From assembly GCA_030248215.1 (NCBI GenBank), contig JASANG010003072.1, forward strand, positions 1 to 64,000: a stretch of 64,000 nucleotides of DNA, given 5' to 3'. Positions 1 through 12,000 of the stretch are shown piece by piece; the first letter of the stretch is position 1, and each line of letters starts with the position of its first letter. This stretch comes from Enoplolaimus lenunculus (taxonomy: Eukaryota > Nematoda > Enoplea > Enoplida > Thoracostomopsidae). The notes beneath the pieces were generated by a model. It saw nothing but the letters and a program-made list of their open reading frames with translations, was not told the origin of the DNA and made no database searches. The position numbers and the translations under genes are program-made.

Positions 1-24
1 GGAGTAACTCATTTCGCGGAGTAA

Positions 25-1230
25 AATGAAACACGTGTCGTTTCATTATTGGCCACACCGGGAACCTTAATTTTGGAACGGCAACGCCTACAAAAAAAAA
101 AACTGTAAAAACAGGCCCAAATTACAGAGCATTTAGACGACAATGGTTGTTTGAAACGATGAACAATTGGCAATGCAAATCAGTCATCTCGACGATTCGT
201 CGCGCGAACAACTCGGTCGACTGATATCACTCATACGTTACCGTTTAGTACGTGCACTCCACACGTCCATAGTCCCCTCGCCTGTTTTAAAAAAGGCATT
301 TTGTCCCTGTTATTTTGCAAAACTATCCGAACATTTTGGCGTTATGGAGAAAATGTCCGCATAAAGTTTATCCTGGGTCGACATTTTGTATACATATTTT
401 GCAGCGTATGTTCATCCTAAATATAAAAATTACGCGAACTGTCAGAATTTTATCGTTCCCGCCTCTGAAAACTTCCCGCTCCCCCCCGCCAAATAAGGTA
501 ATTTTTTTCGCACATTATTTTGTTGTTTTTCTCATGTTATTATTGAGAAAAACATGTCAAAAATTGGCGAAAAATCGTTTTTTGGCAGACATTTATGTTT
601 TTTCTCAGAAAAAATTTGAATTAGAAAACTTACCGAAAAATTGGATTTTTCCCGCCAAAAAATTTTATTTAAAAAAAAAAAATTTAAATTTTTCACCAAA
701 TTTCAATGTTTAAAAAAAATTTTTAAAAATTTCCCGCCAAATATAAAAATTTTTACCCAAAATTTAATTCTAAACCAAAACTTTCGGTTTTTTTCCCGCC
801 AAAATTTAGATTTTTCGCCAAAATTTAAGTTTTCGTCAAAGCACTTTTGAATTTTCCCGGTAAAAAAAAATTTTTCCCGACTAAATTTGAATTTTTTGGC
901 AAAATTAAAAAAGTTCTGAAGAACTTTTTCTCCCGCCCAAATTTTTTTTTAAAAAAAATTATTTTTTTCTCTACCGATATTTTAAGAATTTTTCCCACCT
1001 AGAATTTTTAATTTTCCGCCAAAATTTTTAAATTTTTCCCGCCAAAATTTAAATTTTTACGCAAAAATTTTGAATTTCCCGCCAAAATTTCAATTTCCGG
1101 GCAAAAATTCCTGTTTTTTTCCAGCATGGTGTCCTAGTTGTATCTGTCATATAAAGCTATTTTCAAGAGCACGGGTTCAAAAAAAAATTTCAATGTCATG
1201 GTTTTACTGCAAATCAATCTCTGCCGGATC
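25..1230 (+). repeat. Left arm of a ~1.2 kb inverted repeat
   Basis: Pairs with 3471-4613 in inverted orientation. Matching landmarks run along the whole arm: the palindromic tip around ACACGTGTCGTTTCATTATT, the GGAACGGCAACGCCTAC and GCATTTAGACGACAATGG segments, CATTTTGGCGTTATG, a long array of AATTTTCCCGCCAAA-type units, and TATCTGTCATATAAAGCTAT near the inner end. Divergence is visible, so the arms are not recent. They may be the ends of one element or two copies in opposite orientation. Confidence 0.75.
640..1110 (+). repeat. AATTTTCCCGCCAAA array (left arm)
   Basis: Degenerate 15-25 bp units built on TTTCCCGCCAAA separated by A/T runs. The core matches the E2F consensus TTTCCCGCC. Whether any protein binds is unknown. 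Confidence 0.7.
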
Positions 1231-1650
1231 AACCTAAAGTGAGATCACAATGTTGTGGTTTTGACTGAGAATAACAGTTTTGATGAATTGCAATCGGGAC
1301 ACGCGCTCAATTTTCTTGGACGAGGGGTGCGTATTTTTGTAATTTTTTTTTTTTTTTTTTGACATTTTGCCACGTTGCCTAGTCGACTCAAACTCCTGGC
1401 CTCGCACCCCCCCCGTGGCCTCTCAAAGTGGTGCGCGCCACTGCGCTTAAGAATTATGCTTTCAATTTTTTGATAAAACTTACTGTAGCTACAATTCAAA
1501 GCAAAAGTTTCGGGATTAGCCGAGCTAAATGTTTCTAATTAATGTAGCTTACATTTCTCCCGTGTGAATTTCTTAAACACCACTGGCTCAGCGTTTCTCG
1601 CATATAATTTACTCTAATCCTGTATTAGTTTTGAGTTCAACTACGGCAAT

Positions 1651-2135
1651 AGTTATTGATCATCCACGTAATAATGCGCGCATAGTTGTAAAAAATTGTC
1701 CACCAACCCCCTTTGGGATAGTGTTAAAAAACGATACTAGAGAGTCGGTTTTGTCCCGACAGTGTTCCAAGGGAGTAGTGACAAAAAAGAGTGCCTCGGT
1801 AGGAACTACTAACAAAATGCACCCACTAGCTACAGCGTCGTTTCTACTAAATAAATTTATATTTTTTGTGCATAGCTTCTAAAACAAATCTACAACAATA
1901 GCCCCTTTGAACAGTGTCTCGTTACAGTATAAGGACATTAAGCACAGAGTTCTATAAGTGTAGTGACATTGAAGACCCTGTAAGCAGGATGTCTGCGTTG
2001 TCCGTGGACTCTGCAAAGAGTAGTTCTAAATATAAAATTCCTTTCTATACAGTTCCTAAAAATGACATAGGTTCTTACCCAGACGTGGACCATTTTTTAA
2101 TCTAGTGCGCGCACTATAATATGTATGACCCATAA
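1651..2135. mobile_element. Degenerate relative of the 25.6-26.1 kb MITE
   Basis: The left end (GATCATCCACGTAATAATG then TGTAAAAAATTGTCC) resembles the ends of the element at 25591-26121, and an inverted partial match ends near 2135. Short open frames inside show no family similarity. Low preservation. Confidence 0.35.
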
Positions 2136-2639
2136 CGGACAAGCCATACTTGCTCTACCGTTCTTTGCATGTTAAGCAATCACTTACCGAAATGTGAGCA
2201 ATACCATTTGCGTGTGATGTAGCTTGGCTAAACAGACTGGCTGGACAAAATCTAACACAACCATTAGGTTGAGAGCGCTATGAATCGTTAAAAGTTTAGG
2301 CGTAGTTGCCGTCTCTGAATTGTATATTTGATACTTAGCGTTTTAGCCCTCGTTTATACATGGTACGCGACCAAAATACCAAGTAGAGACGTCGCGGGAC
2401 CGGGGCCATACGGTACTATGAATAAACCAGAAAAACATTTATATCTGCTCGAATGCTAAATGAAAATGATTTATAACGGCTTCATGACATTGCGAAACAT
2501 AGCTGCTGTTCAAACTTGTTTTTAAACACTACAACAGCACTGCCGTATGTAACTTTTTCTATGTACGCCTAAATTATCGCGTAACGTGACATCATACAAA
2601 CGGTGTCGCACTCCAAGGTACATGGTTACGTAAAAGGTA

Positions 2640-2890
2640 CATCAAATTTAAAGTTTACTGTATATTGCTGGTCGCGACCCAGGTACAAATCCTGGCCCCG
2701 GGACATCGCTAAAGCATAGTATACAAGAAATGTTTACAGTCGGGCCCGTAGCGACCTCAGTCCCCCTCCTAAAAACATTTGGCCCAATTAGAAAATTTTC
2801 AAATTTGTTAAGTTTTGAAAACCCTTGTATGCCCCTCCGGAAAAATTTTGAGCCCTCTAGCAAGGTTTGCTGGCTACGGGCCAGTTTAGA
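2640..2890. repeat. Old dispersed repeat (GGCTACGGGCC family)
   Basis: Shares CCTTGTATGCCCCTCC-type and GGCTACGGGCC segments with 19360-19525, 22030-22115 and 57510-57675. Boundaries are unclear. It lies in a channel intron. Confidence 0.35.
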
Positions 2891-2945
2891 GCCTACCACA
2901 GCAACGGCGTTTATTGTGTTTTAGTAACATTTTCATGTGGTGCAG

Positions 2946-3013
2946 GATTTTGCAACCGAACTGAAACTTGTGTTTCTGGCGATGGCGGTAATTTCTGTCT
3001 ACAGTATCAACAG
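2946..3013 (+). CDS. Probable DEG/ENaC exon between inverted repeats
   Basis: A 68-nt open segment with acceptor TGCAG and donor CAG/GTGAGA encodes FCNRTETCVSGDGGNFCLYQQ-like residues with four cysteines (first and last parts FCNRTETC and FCLYQQ). It ends in phase 0, which fits the phase-0 start of the next exon at 4614. It lies alone in the spacer between two inverted repeat arms. Similarity to a named DEG/ENaC segment is not clear, so assignment rests on splice signals, phase and position. Confidence 0.5.
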
Positions 3014-6000
3014 GTGAGATTAAATTAATAATTGAACGCACAGAGTGATATTGATTGCCAGTGGTGTTTAAGAAAGAATAATGCCCATATTTGTGGTAGA
3101 AGATATCTGAATAGACCGTAAGCTACATTAATTAGAAACATTTACTTGCAGTGAATCTGCGAAAATTTGTCGTCCAACAACTTGTCGCCCAATAGTGTCC
3201 ATCAGTATAGTAAATCGAAGCATAATCCTAAGCGTAAGCGTAATCTTATCTGAGCATAATGGTGGGTGGGCGAGGGCGACGAAATGTCGAGTCGATGAAA
3301 TTTCGGAATACAAAATGTCGTGTCGCTCACACGTTACCATATGTGCAGTCCGCACATAAAAAGTCCCCTCGTCAAAGAAAATCAATGGCGTGTCCGATTT
3401 ATATTTTATCAAAACCTTATTTTCCAATAGTCAACGCCAGCATTGGACATCATATAGTTTCACTTTAACTTTATCCGGACAAGATTGATTTGCAGTAACA
3501 CTGTCTATGACATTGAAATTTTTGAAAACCTGTGTCTTGAAAATAGCTTTATATGACAGATACACTAGGACACCATGCTGGAAATTAATAATTTTTGGCC
3601 GGGAAATTCAAATTTTGGCAGGAAATTCTAATTTTGGCGTAAAATTTAAATTTTGGCGGAAAATTTAAAATTTTGGCAGAAAATTAAAATTTAGGTGGGA
3701 AAATTTAAATATTGGTAGAGAAACTCAAATTTTGGCGGGAATTTCAAATTTTGGCGGGAACTTAAAATTTGGCAGAAATTTTTAAATTTTGCCAAAAAAT
3801 TCAAATTTAGTCGGGAAAATTTGAATTTTGGTAGGGAAAATCAAGTGTTGACGGGAAAACTTAAATTTTGGCGGAAAAATTTAAATTTTGGCGGGAAAAT
3901 TTAAGTTTTGGTTTAGAATTAAATTTTGGGTAAAATTCAATTTTGGCGGGAAATTCAAATATTGGCGTGAAATTCAAATTTGGTGGAAAAATTTAAGTTT
4001 TGTCGGGGAAAATTCTAATTTTTGCGGGAAATCCAATTTTTTGGTAAATTCTAATTTTAGCGCGAGAAAAAACATACCGCCAAAATACTTCGCCAATTTC
4101 GTACATGTTCTAATAATAACACGTAAAAACAACAAAATAACGCGGTAAATTAATTACCTTATTTAGCGCTTTTCGGCGGCAAGTTTTAGACTGTAACGAT
4201 AAAATCCGACAGTTCGCGTAACTCTATATTTAATATGAACATAATGTGCAAACTATATACAAAATGTCCTCCAATGCAATAAACTCTATGCGGACATTTT
4301 TTACATAACGCCAAAATGTTCGCACACAGTTTCGCAATAACAGTATAGTTAGCCTTTTTAAAACAATATAGGGGACTATGGATGTGTGGAGTGCACGTAT
4401 GGTAACGTATGAGTGACACCAGTCGACGAGTTGTCGCGCGACGAATTGTCGTATGACCGATTGCATTTCCAGTGGTTTATCGTCCAAACAACCATTGTCG
4501 TCTAAATGCTCTGTAATTTTTTCCTGTTTTTACAGTTCGTTCTCTGTAGGCGTTGCCGTTCCAAATTACGGTTTTGGGTGTCCAATAATGAAACGACACG
4601 TGTTTCATTTTAGATCTTGGATGCTCGAAGCATGCTTCTAAATTATTACTATAACCAAAGCGATAACAACGAAGCACAAAACGATGCTATAGATTTAACT
4701 GTGTTAAACTTAGTAGCACGGGAATCTATTATTTATGAAATTGCCAATGTTAGTAGGAACATCGTTGACAGTCTGGAATATTCACAACTAGAATTCATCG
4801 TTGACGCTCGAGTGAACCAAGCGAAACGCAGTGTATGGTACGTGGTTATTGGCCCATGTAATGATCAGGGGCGGAGAGTTTTACTGTGGGACTAGAATGG
4901 AGTAAGCTTAGGCTTTAGACTATTTTTTGCTTGGCTTAGGCTTAGGCTTAGGCTTAGGGACATGCTCATTTTTACGCTTAGGTTTAGGCTTAGGCTTAGG
5001 CATATTAATATGCTTATAATGCTGGTCTGTCCCTGTTCTTTACATTGGCCTGGTTATGTTGTCGCCTGAATATCGACCAGGGCGAAAATTTGTTTACAAT
5101 AATATCTTAAGATTTTAATGATATTGGACAATATATAGAACAGGGCCGTAACTGTAGTATAACATATTTCTAAGCCTAAGCCGAAGCCTGAACATAACAA
5201 TGAGCTTATGACTAAGACTGAGCCTAAAGCGTAAAGCAAAAAAATTTAGTCTAAAGCTTTTAAACTTACTTTCTTTAGAGTCCCGTAGAAAAACGTTTCG
5301 TTCCTGATTTTTACATGGGCCATGATATTTTACGCTTAGGATTATATAAATCATCGTGAACTTACGAAGTTATTTTTGGAAACTTTTGAACAGAAAAAAT
5401 ACCTGAGTTTACTGGATAAATTCAAGTTTAAAAAATGTTCTATGTTATCTTACGTTTTCATTTATAACCGACAGGTGTTTTGTTTTATGTGTTAACGAAT
5501 TTTGTAAACAACGGCGGATCCGGAAATTTCTAACTGGCGTCAGCTGGCAAAAGTTATGAAACGCAATTTTTACTCTATGCATTATAGTTGCTAATTTTCT
5601 GACGGGGAAAAATTGTAAGGTATGGGACCTTTGCATTTTACTACAAAAAAGTTTCTGACAGTGGCGAATGCCTCCCGCCGGCCTTTGGATCCGCCAGTGT
5701 TTGTAATCAAAAACTTTTCGCTTACTACAACATTCAGTAAGCGATAACTGCGAACCTGATTTGCTGATCAGTTTGATTTGCCATTTGTTCCACATGACGA
5801 GTGACCAAATTTACGTATGTAGAGCGTTCCAGCTTTATTAATATTAATAGATTTGCAAGCAGAGAAATACTGAACAGTTAGTTTCAGCGGAGTCATTACT
5901 GTATTGTAACTAAGGAATTCTCATGGAGTACACATGTTTGTGCTCAATCAAAAAAATATACGTATATTAAATTTTTACGTTTCGGCTTAGACTTATAAGC

Positions 6001-9000
6001 TCTTTTTTACGTTTCGGCTTAGACATATAAGCTCTTTTTTACGTTTCGGCTTAGACATATAAGCTCTTTTTTACGTTTCGGCTTACGCTTAGATGTAGAA
6101 ATACGTTTATACTACTGGTATGACCCTGTTTTATACATACACTGCAAAAAATTGTGAGTCAAATTTCTTCAAAACCTAAGCGTAAAAGCCTGCGAGGACG
6201 AAAGTCTACAGTAAACCGTGTACATTTCTTTAGGAAACGAACCACGAATTATGCATTTGGCGCATGCTATACGTACAATTTCAACACAACCGTACGCGAG
6301 TCTTCAACGAGACCAGGTTCAGGTTATGGTAAACATTAATCTTTGAACGTCGCGTGAAACCGTAGAAAAACAGATTTAGTTTTTTCCTAAGAAACGCCCT
6401 GGCTCGCGACGCTAGCGTCAGGCAACTCGGAATCCCCACAAACAGGTCAAAGGGGCACCCAATAAAATGTTTCACGGGTGTATAATTTCGTGGTCCGCGA
6501 AACATGTTTTAGTTTGCCAAGATGGGGCCCACAATGGTACAGGCGCCTGATTGGGAGTATTTCAATGTGCGGTGTTGATGAGATATATAATACAGAAGTT
6601 TTTCGTACAATTTTACGCTACACGACAAATATATTTTTGCTGTAAGCTTGGCGGGGCTTCAAAAGATATAAAATTTATAGATAACATTAAATTAATTGAT
6701 ACCATTTTTTAAAGCTTAACACATTAACCTATAGCGGTTTGTATATTTCCTTAACTATAAAGTGGACTAGCGGCGCTTTTAACTTAAAAGATTCGGCCCG
6801 TGTAAAGATCAGGGGCGGAAAGTTTTTCTGTGAGACTAGAATAGAGTAAGCTTGGGGTTTAGAAGTATTTTTGCTTGTCTTCTGCTTCGGCTCAGGCTTA
6901 CGCTTAGGAACATGCTCATTCTTACGCTTAGGTTTTGGCTTAGGTTTAGGCCCACGCTTAAGAATATGCTTATAATACTGATCCGCCCCTGTTCTTTACA
7001 TAGGCCAATAAATTATTAGCCATTCAATGATAAGTTCAAAATCAAATATTGACTGCATTTTTAGGCCTAAAAGCAGTAAACTACTTACCATGCAGTGTTG
7101 AGTGCATGCAGTGATCATTGCCTATCACGAGTCTAAAACGCCTGAAGTGTAAATCTAAACTTAAGCCTAAAATAAACGCAAGCCTACAACTGAAACCTTT
7201 GCTCGATGCGTGTTATATACGCGGGTACAATTATGGTTTAATATAATAAAATTATTAGCTATGTAATTTTAGGCTTAACAGTCAAGCTTTTATTAGCTAT
7301 GTAATTTTAGGCTTAAGTGTCAAGCTTTTATTAGCTATGTAATTTAGGCTTAAGTGTCAAGCTTTTATTAGCTATGTAATTTTATGCTTAAGGGTCAAGC
7401 TTTTATTAGCTATGTAATTTTAGGCTTAAGAGTCAAGCTTTTATTAGCTATGTAATTTTAGGCTTAAGGGTCAAGCTTTTATTAGCTATGTAATTTTAGG
7501 CTTAAGTGTCAAGCTTTTATTAGCTATGTAATTTTAGGCTTAAGTGTCAAGCTTTTATTAGCTATGAAATTTTATGCTTAAGGGTCAAGCTTTTATTAGC
7601 TGTGTCATTTTAGGCTTAAGGGTCAAGCTTTTATTAGCTATGTAATTTTAGGCTTAAGAGTCAAGGTTTTATTAGCTGTGTCATTTTAGGCTTAAGGGTC
7701 AAGCTTTTATTAGCTATGTAATTTTAGGCTTAAGAGTCAAGCTTTTATTAGCTGTGTCATTTTAGGCTTAAGGGTCAAGCTTTTATTAGCTATGTAATTT
7801 AAGGCTTAAGAGTCAAGCTTTTATTAGCTGTGTCATTTTAGGCTTAAGGGTCAAGCTTTTATTAGCTATGTAATTTTAGGCTTAAGTGTCAAGCTTTTAT
7901 TAGCTATGTAATTTTAGGCTTAAGTGTCAAGCTTTTATTAGCTATGTAATTTTATGCTTAAGGGTCAAGCTTTTATTAGCTATGTAATTTTAGGTTTAAG
8001 AGTCAAGCTTTTATTAGCTGTGTAATTTTAGGCTTAAGGGTCAAGCTTTTATTAGCTATGTAATTTTAGGCTTAAGAGTCAAGGTTTTATTAGCTGTGTC
8101 ATTTTAGGCTTAAGGGTCAAACTTTTATTAGCTATGTAATTTTAGGTTTAAGAGTCAAGCTTTTATTAGCTGTGTAATTTTAGGCTTAAGAGTCAAGCTT
8201 CACTCATCACAACACGACCATTTATTAACGACGCTTACTACTGGTTTCGTGTTGGCAATACATTCGCCAGATGAACCAGCATTTCCTGGCCAATCAAATT
8301 ACGCAGTGTTGGTTGGCTTTACCAATTCTTTTATGATGCATTATGTAAGTTTTACCTCAAAAACATTAATTAATATTTTACGGATTGGAATGCGTTTATA
8401 CTTTTTTATGATTTGAAAAAGTCGGTTCTGATGTCGAGGCAATGAAAACTCAAAAAATACTCTGAAAACATTTAAAACTTATTGGCTGGGTTTCTATAAC
8501 TCTATTGAAGTAAAACTTGTGTACTAAAGCTAACTGAATACTTAATTCGCTGACCAAATTTGATATATTACAGATTAACAGTCCAAGCATACTAACCGTA
8601 GTTTAATTGAAATTATAAATTCATGGTGCCTTCTTGATATAAAGCAAAACTATTACTTTTTGTTATGATAACGGTTGACATTTGGCGTTTATTTCTGTTT
8701 GCTCAAAAAGTTAAGTATCTATTTAAGTCGGCGACTTAAGTATTTAAGTAAGTTTTAAGTAATTACTTAAATATAACTTAATTAAATACTTAAGTAAGAT
8801 TTCAAAAACCCAGCCATTCTTTTTTAGCAATTTCTGTAATTTCGAAATCGTAGATATTTTGATACTGCGGTACAGTGGCTGCATAGTGAGCGTGCTTAAT
8901 AAAATAATCTTGGCGAGTTATACAAATAAATTCAACGCAGTCGCCATTATTGCAATATTTGCAACGCTAAAACAAATTTAAGCATCACCTTATAGAACAG

Positions 9001-12000
9001 TGTATAAACAAAATCTGAACAATTTTCTATTTAGAGCTATGTTAATAAAACTTCACTAATACACAACAAATTAATTTGTATACTTTTATAAAAATAGGTT
9101 GAACCGTTGCTCAAAATACGTATGTGAGGCGTTCCAGCTTTAATGATATAAAGTAGTAAACACATCAATTTAAAATGTTTTTATTTTAGAAAAAAGTACA
9201 CAAATTTAACCAGCCGCATGGAAGTTGTGTTTTGAACAATTCAAATATTCAGTTGTTTTATGAGTCGTATTCGGTTCAAGTAGGTATTTCATTAATTTTT
9301 CAACATATTCGCTGTAAACCATTCAATTGGTGGAAAATACCTCATTAAACTTGTGGCCTGTGTCTGTTTGTCAGTAGTGGCTCAGACGAAATGCCACAAC
9401 TTGCATTTAAGCCTTACCCTGACATAAGCAAACGGTTAAGGCCTGCGGCTTTGTCTGGAACCAACTCGATACATGACCTATAAATGCCCTTTACACACAT
9501 ATATATTATATATTATATATTATATATCTATCGATATATGAAATAATTATGTAGCAATTTCAAAGCTTAACTCTTTCTCACATTAATATTTACAATTTCA
9601 AATGAGACGTAATTTCAAGGTAAGATTCGAACCCCAGTCTCACGGGTGGGAGGCGTTTACGATGACTACTGAGCTATAGGAGCTTGACGCTCGAGCCTGA
9701 GGGGGCTCTCACGTCTTGTGGAGATTAGCACTTCGCATATATGTTAGAATTGGTAAACACTGCTCACAGTGTCTGTATTGCTCTTATATTATTGTACTTA
9801 GTTGCTCATAGTATACTCTATGAGTAATAGGGTTAAAACAGTAAATGAGATTCATTTTCAAATTTTTTTCATTTGTTTACGTATAAAATATGCATAGGAA
9901 ACTTGAAACAGTGCAAAAATAATGGACCAATGTATAGAACAGGGCCAGAACTGTAGGATAAGCATATTCCTAAGCCTAAGCCTAAGTCTACGCACGAGCG
10001 CAAGGTTGAGCCTATTCCTAAGCCGCAACCTTAGCCTAAGCCTAAGCCTAAACAAAAAAGTTAGTCTAAAGTTTAAGCTGACCTGACTATATTACATCCC
10101 CGCAGAAAAACGTTCCGGCCCTGTTGTATATATGGGCCAAATAATATATAAGGATCGTTTAAACATTTTGAAATTTGATATTAAAGCAGTATTTATTTTG
10201 TATTTGCAGACTTGCCGAGCAACGCTGATGCAACAAGAAATAATCACGCGATGCGGTTGTGCGAGTCCAAGATTCGCTGTTGGTTGGTCGAATGCTCCTT
10301 ACTGTAATATTACAAAAGGTAAGAAAAATCTTAAATATTAAATTACACAAAATTGACAAATTCAACGACAAAATTGTCAAATTCAACGACAAAATTGTCA
10401 AATTCAACGACAAAATTGTCAAAATCAACGACAAAATTGTCAAATTCAACGACAAAATTGTCAAATTCAACGACAAAATTGTCAAATTCAACGACAAAAT
10501 TGTCAAATTCAACGACAAAATTGTCAAATTCAACGACAAAATTGTCAAATTCAACGACAAAATTGTCAAATTCAACGACAAAATTGTCAAATCCAACGAC
10601 AAAATTGTCAAATTCAACGACAAAATTGTCAAATTCAACGACAAAATTGTCAAATTCAACGACAAAATTGTCAAATTCAACGACAAAATTGTCAAATCCA
10701 ACGCAATTTGAATCAAATTCGTTAAATCTGCTGTTGTGTTAACTTTCTTGAAAATATTAATCTTAATAAGGTTGTTGAAGCATAATTTTTGTATTAGAAG
10801 CATTTCATATATGTACTATGCTGTAAAACAGGTACTTAAAATACCGGAAACGGACATATGTTTTAACGGAAACGGATAATTGGTTTTGTACACTGCAAAA
10901 AATGCGGAGTCAAATTGACGTTCTCCGAAATAAGCTTTTCCTGACTACACAAACTGAGTCAAAATTCGACTCCGCCAGTGTCAAAATCGATTCGATGAAT
11001 CGCTCAGTGAGTCGAATTTGGCTCAGTTTATGTAGTCAAGAAAAGCCTATTTCAGAGAGTCAATTTGACTCACCATTTTTTGCAGTGTACGTATAAAGAA
11101 CATTGAAAATCTGCATGATGCACGAATCAATATATAAAACAGTGCCGTAACACTAGTACAGACCTATTCCTTAGCCTAAGGCCGAAGAATTAGCTTATTC
11201 CTTAGCCTAAGCCTAAGCGTAAGGATAAGCCTATATCTAAGCCTAAAAAAATTAAGCTAAAGCTTAAGGTTTTACACTATTGCAGTCCCGTAGAAAAACG
11301 TTCCGCCCCTGATGTTTACATGACATGCAACTATAGTAATTAATTGTTAAATTTCAAACAATCTATGTCACAAATACGGTATTTGGTATTAAATATTAAG
11401 AAATAAGGATAATAAATACTTCAAGTTAATGTCATCAAGAGTGGATGATGCATACTTCAACAAGAGTATGCAAGTGGGCATATTTTGTGTAGAAAAGAAT
11501 GTACTCAGGACGCGTTGGATTTATGCGCTACCCCCAGTACAGGGTACAACCAGTGCGAACCTTGGCACATTATGTAAGCTTCGTCAAACATGGTCTCCAT
11601 ATAGTTTAATTTACGGGTATTCAAGTAATAGCGACCCACCTCTAAACAAATGGAGGGTCGGCCAAAAACGCAACGCCCGGTGGTATATTTTGTACCATGC
11701 CGGACCCAAGAGTTGCACGCTCTTGCCCCGATTCACGATCCACTCTTGGTGTTATTAATTTACTTTACCATTTATTCACAGATCATTGCATTCGAGAAGT
11801 TGAACAAAATTGTTCCAGAGAAAATGCGTCCGATGTCGTACATTGCAATTATAAATGCAGTCCTAAATGCAGGTATTTTACCCGTAAGCCTTAACGTTGC
11901 AAAAGCGTATTCCTAAGCGTAATCCTAAGCCTAAGCCTAAGCAAAAAATGTAGCCTAGAATGTAAACCTACTCTTTTACAGACCTACCAGAAACCGGGAC

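Noticed and set aside
7254-8200. CRISPR-like array
   Set aside because: Units are directly tandem with no unique spacers, in an animal gene intron.
10159-10803. Long open frames on both strands with LNLTILS or KFNDKIV/STTKLSN repeats
   Set aside because: They are translations of a 21-bp tandem repeat, which leaves several frames open by arithmetic. No start context or family similarity.
11429-11916. Overlapping open frames of 60-110 codons around 11.4-11.9 kb
   Set aside because: The sequence is a dispersed element repeated inverted at 59985-60205; only 11782-11872, in another phase, is a channel exon.
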